In this document: piece after piece, positions 1 through 5,271 of the stretch
How the letters are laid out: each line of letters starts with the position of its first letter
How positions within the stretch are numbered: the first letter of the stretch is position 1
From: Candidatus Heimdallarchaeota archaeon
Lineage (GTDB): Archaea > Asgardarchaeota > Heimdallarchaeia > Heimdallarchaeales > Heimdallarchaeaceae
NCBI GenBank assembly: GCA_030603505.1
Contig: JAUVXQ010000046.1
Location: forward strand, 1 to 8,156
Length of the DNA: 8,156 bases
Reading direction: 5' to 3'
The notes under the pieces: generated by a model
Databases searched by the model: none
The model's input: the letters and a program-made list of their open reading frames with translations, nothing else
Told to the model about the DNA's origin: nothing
Program-made: the position numbers and the translations under genes

Positions 1-420
1 GCTCAAATAATAAAACAGTTTTCTAAAACAACAACACAAATTTTTGGTTATGGGATGACAGTTGACCCTAGAACATTAACGATATCATTGATGTTTGATG
101 GAAGTACAAGAGCATATGATAGTATGTCAGGAGGAGAAAAATATTTCGTTGATTTATGTCTCAGAATAGCAGTCTGGAAATATCTACTTGCAAAAGGTTT
201 CACAAGTCAAGCACTAATGCTAGTTGATAGTCCAGAAAATGCTCTAGATGGTACAAGATTAAAACTTCTAGCAGATGTAATCAATAATGAGAAAAAAGAT
301 TTTGTTTTTATTATTACAACAAGAAATGAAGAATTCTCTAATTTACTAAAGGGAGAACAAATGAAGGTTAGAAAAGAAGTTCAAACCTCGCTTTTTGACT
401 TCATTGAGCAAAATGAATAG
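1..420 (+). CDS. C-terminal ATPase lobe of an SMC/Rad50-like ABC ATPase (5' end outside window)
   Basis: The frame is open from base 1, so this is the last 139 residues of a longer protein; the ATG at 55 is internal, not the start. Visible in order are the ABC signature SMSGGEK (about residues 41-47), a Walker B and D-loop segment LMLVDSPENALD (about 72-83), and a final strand FVFIITT (about 101-107). This order is that of the C-terminal half of an SMC, Rad50 or RecN-like ATPase head, whose Walker A half would lie upstream beyond a coiled coil. In that family the head binds ATP between two copies and works on DNA ends, repair or chromosome structure. Two residues are unusual: the position after the Walker B aspartate is Ser rather than the catalytic Glu, and TTRN stands where the switch His is expected. 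A DSP-type Walker B occurs in some Rad50-like defence or repair ATPases, so this need not mean inactivity. The family is well supported; the exact member is unknown. Confidence 0.8.
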   Translation, partial: AQIIKQFSKTTTQIFGYGMTVDPRTLTISLMFDGSTRAYDSMSGGEKYFVDLCLRIAVWKYLLAKGFTSQALMLVDSPENALDGTRLKLLADVINNEKKDFVFIITTRNEEFSNLLKGEQMKVRKEVQTSLFDFIEQNE

Positions 421-425
421 GTAAT

Positions 426-433
426 AAAAAAAA
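426..433 (-). terminator. T8 tract, likely archaeal terminator of the thioredoxin gene
   Basis: The plus strand has eight A residues here, read as eight T on the minus strand about 13 bases past the thioredoxin stop codon. There is no strong hairpin before it. Archaeal RNA polymerase ends transcripts at T-rich tracts without a stem, so this fits thioredoxin transcription ending before it runs far into the convergent ATPase gene. Confidence 0.5.
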
Positions 434-445
434 GGAAAGAACCTC

Positions 446-889
446 TTAAGCATAGCCTTCTTTTTTCTCAAGTTCACCTGATAAAATCTGCTTTATTAGT
501 TTGTCAAAAGGAGCTTTTCCAACAGCTCCAACTACATTTCCTAGAAATTTACCATTGTGAAATACTAAAAAATTAGGGATTGAAGAAATATTATAGCGCA
601 TTGCAGTACGACGATTTTGATCAACATTAAGCTTACCTACAGAAACTTTTTCTTGCATATCCTTTGCAATCTGTTCCATAACAGGAGCCATACTTCTACA
701 AGGACCACACCAAGCAGCCCAACAATCTACAATCACTATTCGTTGTTGATTAACATATTCGTCAAAATCTGCATCTGTCACATCAATAACTTTTCCTGAG
801 GGAAATTTTGATTGGCTAGTATTAGTTTCATCTTGTAAATATTGTCTATATTTTTCAAGCTTTATTTTCTCAAGTTCATTATCAACCAT
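446..889 (-). CDS. Thioredoxin with N-terminal helical extension
   Basis: A 147-residue thioredoxin-fold protein. The active site is WCGPCR (Cys61 and Cys64), after the usual strand VIVDCWAAW with its buried Asp55. The cis-proline loop is SIPN (Pro105), followed by the last strands and the glycine motif FHNGKFLGNVVG. Thioredoxins reduce protein disulfides in the cytoplasm and are recharged by a thioredoxin reductase, which is not in this window. It is about 35 residues longer than the classic 105-110-residue form. The extra N-terminal part is charged and probably helical (LEKIKLEKYRQYL), as in a number of archaeal thioredoxins. There is no signal peptide. An extra Cys56 lies next to the active site. 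The gene faces the ATPase gene tail-to-tail and the winged-helix regulator head-to-head. The ATG at 889 is the only sensible start given the extension. Redox function is secure; the physiological partner is unknown. Confidence 0.93.
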   Translation of the reverse strand: MVDNELEKIKLEKYRQYLQDETNTSQSKFPSGKVIDVTDADFDEYVNQQRIVIVDCWAAWCGPCRSMAPVMEQIAKDMQEKVSVGKLNVDQNRRTAMRYNISSIPNFLVFHNGKFLGNVVGAVGKAPFDKLIKQILSGELEKKEGYA

Positions 890-900
890 TTTTCATCCAA

Positions 901-908
901 CTTATAAG
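901..908 (-). promoter_or_regulatory. Possible TATA-like box before the thioredoxin gene
   Basis: CTTATAAG is a self-complementary AT-rich box centred about 16 bases upstream of the thioredoxin ATG. That is closer than the usual 25 bases for a leaderless archaeal gene, so it may instead be an initiator or leader element; another AT-rich stretch lies at 934-944. Which one is the TATA box cannot be decided by eye. Confidence 0.25.
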
Positions 909-910
909 CT

Positions 911-931
911 GTGTGTTAAAGATGCACACAC
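911..931. promoter_or_regulatory. Inverted repeat GTGTGT-N9-ACACAC, candidate operator near thioredoxin
   Basis: Six-base perfect arms (911-916 and 926-931) lie 22 to 42 bases upstream of the thioredoxin start. The core reads TGTG-N11-CACA, the same core and spacing as the inverted repeat at 992-1016 over the regulator's start. A dimeric winged-helix protein binding both is a natural reading. The arms are dinucleotide-like, so chance is a real alternative. Confidence 0.4.
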
Positions 932-964
932 CAGTTTTTAAAACATTCTATTGAGCAGAGTTTC

Positions 965-971
965 GATAAAT
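965..971 (+). promoter_or_regulatory. Candidate TATA box for the winged-helix regulator
   Basis: GATAAAT is centred about 26 bases upstream of the ATG at 994, the spacing expected for an archaeal TATA box driving a leaderless transcript. No Shine-Dalgarno site precedes that ATG, which agrees. It is a short match in AT-rich DNA, hence modest confidence. Confidence 0.4.
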
Positions 972-991
972 GAGAAAAACATAAGGTTTAA

Positions 992-1016
992 GTATGTGCA
1001 CGATTTATCCACATAC
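992..1016. promoter_or_regulatory. Inverted repeat GTATGTG-N11-CACATAC over the regulator start, candidate autoregulatory operator
   Basis: Perfect 7-base arms at 992-998 and 1010-1016 are separated by 11 bases. The repeat covers the ATG at 994 and the predicted transcription start, where a bound dimer would block initiation. It shares the core TGTG-N11-CACA with the inverted repeat at 911-931. Autoregulation by the adjacent regulator is inference. Confidence 0.5.
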
Positions 1017-1398
1017 GAGTGCGATGCATAAGTGTTTAGTGAACTTACCTCAGGTACTTGATTCAGGTGGTAAATGTGCTATTTTTGAATGTCTGTTTGG
1101 TATAAAATCATTAGGTGTAGAAATCTATTTTTATGTCTTAAAACAAGATCGAACAATTAAAGAAATTGCTACCAAAGTGAGACGAGACAGAACTACAGCA
1201 TTGAGGTTATTACAGAAACTTATGAACCAAAAGCTAATTTTAAGGAAAACTGAAATGCTATCTCAAGGAGGTATTAGACACATTTATTCAGCTACACCTC
1301 AAGAAAGCATTAAAGAGAGGCTTCAAGAAACGATAAAAAATGTTGAAATAGCTGTAGAACATCTAGTAAAAAGAGATTGGAAAGGGTTGTCTGATTAA
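994..1398 (+). CDS. Winged-helix transcriptional regulator (TrmB/ArsR-like HTH) with N-terminal cysteines
   Basis: A 134-residue, probably DNA-binding protein. The helix-turn-helix spans about residues 54-76 (TIKEIATKVRRDRTTALRLL), the wing about 81-98 (LILRKTEM then GGIRHIYSA), and a C-terminal amphipathic helix about 104-131 that could dimerise. From memory, the pattern of an ECLFG-like segment, a DRTTA recognition helix and a GG-x-x-H-x-Y wing recurs in small archaeal regulators, including haloarchaeal ones. There is no separate ligand-binding domain. Four cysteines lie at 2, 14, 28 and 33, the last two as C-x4-C just before the HTH. With thioredoxin divergently encoded, a redox or metal sensing role is possible but unproven. 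An in-frame ATG at 1024 would give a 124-residue form; the TATA-like box at 965-971 favours 994. The gene ends nine bases from the convergent gene. Confidence 0.8.
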   Translation: MCTIYPHTSAMHKCLVNLPQVLDSGGKCAIFECLFGIKSLGVEIYFYVLKQDRTIKEIATKVRRDRTTALRLLQKLMNQKLILRKTEMLSQGGIRHIYSATPQESIKERLQETIKNVEIAVEHLVKRDWKGLSD

Positions 1399-1407
1399 AG
1401 CTTAGTG

Positions 1408-1980
1408 TCAGAAGTCGAATTCCTCAAGATCATCCAATGAGCCAGATAAATCTTCCTCTATCTTTCGTTTTTTCTTGCCTTTTCTTCCAGCTACTTTAGA
1501 TGACAATTCTGAAACGAATTCAGTAGTCATCTCGGTTTCAGTAGTTATCTCGGTTTCAGAAGGTTCTTTGATTGTCAAATCTGGAGCACTAACGCTTTCC
1601 AAGGGTAAACTTTGTGATTTTTGAGTCTCTACTGGCGAACTTTGTGGAGATTGACTTGCAGAGGGTTGCTCTTGTGGAGGGCTAATAGGTGCACTAGATG
1701 GAGTCTCAGTTGGTGATTTAACATGAGCAGGAAACGACATGTCAGAAGAATCAGAGACTAAACTTCCTGCTTGAATTATCTTTACTACATCTTTGCACAA
1801 TATTTTGAATGCTGAACTTAGTTGGTACATATATTTTGGTAGATTAGCTCTTATTTGCTGCAGATAATATACGCCATTTTCATAATCTTCTGAATAGAAG
1901 GATTGTATTGCTTGAACTAATAACTGTTGCATTAATTTATCGGGTGGGATATCACCCGAGCTTTGAGCATGTGGAAACAT
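1408..1980 (-). CDS. Protein of unknown function: small helical N-terminus, long S/P/T/E-rich tail, basic patch, acidic end
   Basis: I do not recognise a family. Residues 12-73 look like a compact helical domain (IPPDKLMQQLLVQAIQSF, then YENGVYYLQQI), somewhat like one or two TPR-type helical hairpins. Residues 75-160 are low complexity, rich in Ser, Pro, Thr, Glu and Gln, and almost surely disordered. They include the near-repeat ETEITT/ETEMTT. A basic cluster RKGKKKRK (166-173) is followed by an acidic tail ending LDDLEEFDF. There is no signal peptide and no membrane helix. A folded head, flexible linker and charged short motif at the end suggest a scaffold or recruitment role, but that is inference. 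It is convergent with the regulator (9-base gap) and divergent from the MFS gene. An AT box (TTATAA) about 24 bases upstream supports the ATG at 1980 as a leaderless start. Confidence 0.7.
   Translation of the reverse strand: MFPHAQSSGDIPPDKLMQQLLVQAIQSFYSEDYENGVYYLQQIRANLPKYMYQLSSAFKILCKDVVKIIQAGSLVSDSSDMSFPAHVKSPTETPSSAPISPPQEQPSASQSPQSSPVETQKSQSLPLESVSAPDLTIKEPSETEITTETEMTTEFVSELSSKVAGRKGKKKRKIEEDLSGSLDDLEEFDF
1521..1556. repeat. Two 18-bp tandem units inside the disordered-tail gene
   Basis: Two adjacent 18-base units (1521-1538 and 1539-1556) differ at one base. On the minus strand they encode ETEMTT and ETEITT. Near-identity at DNA level suggests recent duplication by slippage, consistent with a loosely constrained linker. 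Confidence 0.85.
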
Positions 1981-2000
1981 AATATCTAAGAATGAAGATG

Positions 2001-2008
2001 TTATAATA
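2001..2008 (-). promoter_or_regulatory. Candidate TATA box for the 190-residue unknown protein
   Basis: On the minus strand this reads TATTATAA, centred 24 to 25 bases upstream of the ATG at 1980, with no Shine-Dalgarno between. This is the expected arrangement for a leaderless archaeal gene. Confidence 0.5.
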
Positions 2009-2095
2009 GTTTAATAAAATTGTCATTGATTTTTTAAAATAGGAAAGAATTATCCTTATATTCCTTAAAAAAAATCGAATATTTAACTGAAGGAC

Positions 2096-3373
2096 TTGAA
2101 AATTCTGAGTGAACGAAAAAATTATCTCGCTAGGACAATTAATTTTATTGTCGAGAAAACCTATTTGAATGATCGTAAACGTCTTTCCCCCGTTTTACTT
2201 GATATTGTCGAAAGTTTTTCCTTATCAATTTTTGGTGCTTATGTTGGTCTTCACTTAGAGGATATTGGTACAACAGCGATAATAATTGGTGTCATTCTAG
2301 CTCTAAGAAACATTTACCAACTTTTCTTGAGAGTTCCTCTAGCTCAATTCAGTCAAATGATAGGTAGAAAACCGCTTCTAATTGCAGGTGTATTTTTTTA
2401 TGCATCTAGTCTGTTAATCTTGTCATTTTCCTATAACTGGGTTGTTGTTCTTATTGCAACAACACTACTGGCCATTGGCATGAGTTGCTTCTGGCCGGTA
2501 ATTTTTGCATATATTGGAGATTTTGAAAAAGATAATATTGGTCAAATGCAAGGAAGAGTGTTCCAAGGAACAGATTTCGGAACAATTATTGGTGCATTGT
2601 TGGCTTACTTGTTACTCAAACAATTAGAGGTTCAATATAGAGTACTTTTCGGATGGAGTGCAGGAGTAGCTTTTGCAGGAGCAGTAGCTTTAGCCCTTTT
2701 TATTCCTGAAGTCTTAAAAAAAGAAGATCGTTTACAAGTAGAATCTCGAATAAAAGCTCTTGGAAGTTCATTTTTAGCTATGTTTCGTAACCTAATAATT
2801 GTAACAAAGCAAAAACGTTTAGCTTTACTTTACCTTTTTCAGTTCGTTTTAGCTTTTATGGAGTACATGGTAGTTGCTTTTATACCATTTTTAATTGTCA
2901 ATGCAAAAGGTTTCACAAATGATACAGTAGCACAAATTTTGTGGATAACGGCGGGAGTCTTAATCTTTTTCAAACCATATATGGGGTCTGTAATAGACCG
3001 GCTTGGGTATAAGAAGCCAGTAATTGTTACATTACTAGTAGCATCAATAGCTCTTACTTTGATTGTGTATGTTGATCTTTTACCAGTAATTATTCTATTG
3101 TATATTGTGTACAGTGCAAGTACATTAACAGCATATTTAGGGATGAATACTGGTGCTACAAGAGCTTCAAAACCAGTTCACAGGGGGATAGCTCTTGGGG
3201 CGCTTGGTTTTTATGTTTCAGCTGGAAGGTCAATGTCAACACTAATATTATCACCAATCTGGGAGAAATTTGATGTAAACGTTGTTTTTATCTCAACAGC
3301 AATAGCAATAATAGCTGCTACGATCATTCTCTCTTTATTTTCCAAATTCTTTGAAAGAGCTGAAACAGAATAG
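2096..3373 (+). CDS. Major facilitator superfamily transporter
   Basis: A 425-residue, very hydrophobic protein with about 12 membrane helices in two halves, the usual MFS size. The loop between helices 2 and 3 carries motif A-like FSQMIGRKP (85-93). The equivalent loop of the second half has GSVIDRLGYKKP (297-308), and a charged central loop spans about 207-240. Such proteins move small molecules across the cell membrane using ion gradients. The layout resembles the broad drug- and sugar-efflux group (MFS_1), but the substrate cannot be read from sequence. The start is uncertain: no ATG lies near the front. TTG at 2096 follows an in-frame stop at 2084-2086, has AAGG only two bases upstream (tight for a ribosome site), and has an AT run at 2065-2074 at leaderless distance. 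A TTG at 2165 is an alternative, still before helix 1. The phosphotransferase follows after 93 bases on the same strand. Confidence 0.9.
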   Translation: MKILSERKNYLARTINFIVEKTYLNDRKRLSPVLLDIVESFSLSIFGAYVGLHLEDIGTTAIIIGVILALRNIYQLFLRVPLAQFSQMIGRKPLLIAGVFFYASSLLILSFSYNWVVVLIATTLLAIGMSCFWPVIFAYIGDFEKDNIGQMQGRVFQGTDFGTIIGALLAYLLLKQLEVQYRVLFGWSAGVAFAGAVALALFIPEVLKKEDRLQVESRIKALGSSFLAMFRNLIIVTKQKRLALLYLFQFVLAFMEYMVVAFIPFLIVNAKGFTNDTVAQILWITAGVLIFFKPYMGSVIDRLGYKKPVIVTLLVASIALTLIVYVDLLPVIILLYIVYSASTLTAYLGMNTGATRASKPVHRGIALGALGFYVSAGRSMSTLILSPIWEKFDVNVVFISTAIAIIAATIILSLFSKFFERAETE

Positions 3374-3436
3374 TTGAAAAGCTAGATTACTGCGATATTT
3401 TCAAGCTTGAAGAACAACATTAAAGAATCTAAAGCT
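3374..3436. repeat. Nested inverted repeats between the MFS and phosphotransferase genes
   Basis: Three elements are nested right after the MFS stop codon: TTGAAAA (3374-3380) with TTTTCAA (3398-3404); the perfect 12-bp palindrome TTCAAGCTTGAA (3400-3411); and AGCTAGATT (3380-3388) pairing with AATCTAAAGCT (3426-3436) with a two-base bulge. They could fold as an RNA structure between two cotranscribed genes or act as a protein site. Some self-complementarity is expected by chance in DNA this AT-rich. Confidence 0.4.
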
Positions 3437-3453
3437 AAGCATTAACAAAACTT

Positions 3454-3458
3454 AGGTG
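3454..3458 (+). promoter_or_regulatory. Shine-Dalgarno site of the phosphotransferase gene
   Basis: AGGTG lies 8 bases before the ATG at 3467 and matches the archaeal anti-Shine-Dalgarno core. It fixes that start and indicates a leadered transcript, either cotranscribed with the MFS gene or from a nearby promoter. Confidence 0.65.
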
Positions 3459-3466
3459 CCAGTGTA

Positions 3467-4516
3467 ATGAAAGCTGAACCACAATTGAATAAAGGTGTGT
3501 TAAAGGAATTTATCCTCAGAATGTATGATATTGATGTTGAATACTTTGAGTTCGTACCTATTGGAGAACTATCATATTCATACATCATAAAAACACAAGA
3601 CAAAAAGAAGTATTTTCTTAAAATTTACAAACCATCTAGATTAACTCAATCAGTGATGTTAAACCTTGATTTTTCTCTTCAAGTTGTAGAACAACTGAAC
3701 GAGAGAGCACACATCACCAGAATCCCCCACCCAATAAAGAATTCTGATTGCAGGAATATATCGCAATTAGAAGATTTCAATGTGGTTTTGTGGAATTTTA
3801 TTGAAGGAAAAATGGTCACAAAAGATCAATCTAATTCAAAATATTTTGCTAAACAAATGGGAGCATTATTAGCAGAAATACATAAAGCAACAGACACGCT
3901 GGAATTATCCAAACCAGTGTTGGAACAGTTTGAAATAGATTTCGAGCAAGATTTGAATAAATGTATGACACTTTTACTATCTAGTGATAAACTAGAAAAT
4001 ATATATCAAGAAAAATTGAGAATGATGATTACTCCAGTTTCTAAAGAGATTTTTAAGTCTATGAGACATTTGGAAAATGTTGCAATAAAGCTAAAGAAAC
4101 AAGATGTTGAAAGAGTAATATGTCATAAAGATCCAATTCGACATAATGTACTAATCAATGATTCAGAAGAGATTTTTCTTATTGACTGGGACGATCCAAT
4201 GTTTGCTCCTTTTGAACAGGATATTTGGTTCTTCATCAATGATAAACATTTCAAGACTTTTATCAATAGTTACAAATATTTAAGAGACTTTCCGAAGATA
4301 AATGGAGATATTGTAGTTTATTATTTTTTTAAACGAACCCTTGTTGATCTTACTGACTGGTTGTATAGAATTTTGTTCGAAAATATGCGTGAAGAACAAA
4401 ACATTAGTGATCTTAAGGAATTGGAAGAAGATGTTATGTCAGTAATCACTGTAATGGAGAAAGAAGAAAATAATTTCAGAAAAAAGATTAAAAAATGGGT
4501 GACTGAAGCAAAATAA
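3467..4516 (+). CDS. APH/choline-kinase-fold phosphotransferase
   Basis: A 349-residue kinase-like protein. The N-lobe has PIGELSYSYIIKT (about 31-43) and YFLKIYKP (49-56) with the ATP-binding Lys52. The hinge is VVLWNFIEG (about 106-114). The catalytic loop ICHKDPIRHNVLIN (218-231) carries Asp222 and Asn227, the HxDxxxxN Brenner motif, and LIDWDD (238-243) carries the metal-binding Asp240. These mark the aminoglycoside phosphotransferase (APH) superfamily, which phosphorylates hydroxyl groups of small molecules such as choline, homoserine, sugars and aminoglycosides, or sometimes proteins. All key residues are present, so it is probably active, but the substrate is not predictable. The loop is HKDPIRHN rather than the common HGDLHPGN. 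The C-terminus ends in a charged helix, KKEENNFRKKIKK-like. AGGTG eight bases before ATG supports the start. The MFS gene lies upstream on the same strand, suggesting a possible two-gene unit. Confidence 0.85.
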   Translation: MKAEPQLNKGVLKEFILRMYDIDVEYFEFVPIGELSYSYIIKTQDKKKYFLKIYKPSRLTQSVMLNLDFSLQVVEQLNERAHITRIPHPIKNSDCRNISQLEDFNVVLWNFIEGKMVTKDQSNSKYFAKQMGALLAEIHKATDTLELSKPVLEQFEIDFEQDLNKCMTLLLSSDKLENIYQEKLRMMITPVSKEIFKSMRHLENVAIKLKKQDVERVICHKDPIRHNVLINDSEEIFLIDWDDPMFAPFEQDIWFFINDKHFKTFINSYKYLRDFPKINGDIVVYYFFKRTLVDLTDWLYRILFENMREEQNISDLKELEEDVMSVITVMEKEENNFRKKIKKWVTEAK

Positions 4517-4608
4517 TTCAGACAAAACATTGTTAATACTGAAATATTGGCTGTTTTGAAGCTTATATGCAATTTTTAAAAGTAGAAATACTTCGCAGTT
4601 TCCAGTTG

Positions 4609-4625
4609 TTTTTTCCTTTCTTTCA
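4609..4625 (+). terminator. T-rich tract, likely terminator of the MFS/phosphotransferase unit
   Basis: Six T residues followed by CCTTTCTTTC lie about 90 bases past the phosphotransferase stop, with no strong hairpin before them. This matches the stemless T-tract style of archaeal termination. Confidence 0.4.
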
Positions 4626-4729
4626 AGAAGGATGTCCTACCAATAAGGTGACCTAAACACAAGGTAAAAAAGAACTAATATAAGGAATGAAAGAAGAAAA
4701 AAACTTAGATATGTTTACGACAATAATAA

Positions 4730-4737
4730 TTTAAAAG
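4730..4737 (+). promoter_or_regulatory. TATA box for the membrane protein/hydrolase pair
   Basis: TTTAAAAG is centred about 26 bases upstream of the ATG at 4759, and no Shine-Dalgarno site precedes that ATG. This is the expected geometry of an archaeal leaderless promoter, and it would drive both the membrane protein and the overlapping hydrolase gene. Confidence 0.55.
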
Positions 4738-4758
4738 AATCTAAATATTCCGTATTTC

Positions 4759-5271
4759 ATGAAACAAGAAGAAGAGATTTGTTCAAAATGTGGAACTATT
4801 TTGCGAGATAGTAAAAACTCTTACATTGTTGAGAGTGAGAAAAAAGAAAAGCGTAGTAAACGTTTCAGACGATATAAATTTTGGGTCACACCTCTGAATA
4901 TCTTGTTCTTATGCCTTTTCATTGCAGGAATCGATATGGCAATAGTTCCTATAGATTCACCTTTTCAAATGCATTGGGCATTTTGGCCTATAATTGGTAT
5001 CATAACAATTTTTCTATTAGCACTTATATTATCTAAACGTCCAGAGTCATTTTGGGTTATTGCACCGCTTATTTTTGCTAATATTGCTATGTTATTGTAC
5101 TTTATTGATAGATCTTATGGTGAGAACGATGGAATTTTTGGTCTTGATTGGGCTTTAATTCCTACTCTAGCTTTACTGATCTTTGGTTTTGCAATTCCAG
5201 TTATTTCACGCCTTGGTTATATCAAGGAAACGCCAGAAGACAAATTCAAAAAGATGGTTGGAGAAGAATGA
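4759..5271 (+). CDS. Small zinc-ribbon-like membrane protein with four predicted helices
   Basis: A 170-residue protein I cannot assign to a named family. It opens with a single CSKCGT knuckle (Cys8, Cys11), half of a zinc ribbon. A very basic stretch follows (KKEKRSKRFRRYK, about 28-40), then four likely membrane helices at about 43-64, 73-91, 99-117 and 131-150. The tail is short and charged. The basic stretch before helix 1 suggests that the N-terminus stays in the cytoplasm. A lone CxxC could bind metal only with a partner or as a dimer, or may be a relic. It ends in an ATGA overlap with the alpha/beta hydrolase gene, so the two are translationally coupled and may act together at the membrane. 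The ATG at 4759 fits a leaderless start under the TATA-like box at 4730-4737. Confidence 0.8.
   Translation: MKQEEEICSKCGTILRDSKNSYIVESEKKEKRSKRFRRYKFWVTPLNILFLCLFIAGIDMAIVPIDSPFQMHWAFWPIIGIITIFLLALILSKRPESFWVIAPLIFANIAMLLYFIDRSYGENDGIFGLDWALIPTLALLIFGFAIPVISRLGYIKETPEDKFKKMVGEE

Larger units (their letters stand above)
4517..4758. other. Non-coding gap: T-rich ending, small palindromes, promoter at right end
   Basis: I see no credible gene in these 242 bases. The left half is AT-rich and reaches a T-rich stretch at 4609-4625. The middle has two short palindromes, AGGA-TG-TCCT (4629-4638) and AGGT-G-ACCT (4646-4654), too short to call operators. The right end holds a TATA-like box for the next gene. 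No tRNA-like fold is apparent. Confidence 0.5.

Noticed and set aside
617..799. A 60-codon open frame on the plus strand inside the thioredoxin gene
   Set aside because: It is antisense to the conserved active-site part of thioredoxin, has no ribosome site or promoter, and encodes no recognisable domain.
4321..4572. An 83-codon open frame on the minus strand over the end of the phosphotransferase gene
   Set aside because: It lies antisense to a well-supported gene; its Ser/Phe/Leu-rich product is what reverse reading of Lys/Glu-rich coding sequence gives.
4629..4654. Two short palindromes (AGGA-TG-TCCT and AGGT-G-ACCT) as operators or a small RNA
   Set aside because: Four-base arms are expected by chance; they do not sit at a promoter and no stable longer fold is evident.
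5148..5267. Longer N-terminal extension of the first alpha/beta hydrolase beginning at 5148
   Set aside because: It would run over the conserved end of the membrane-protein gene in another frame. The ATGA overlap with GGAG upstream points to 5268.
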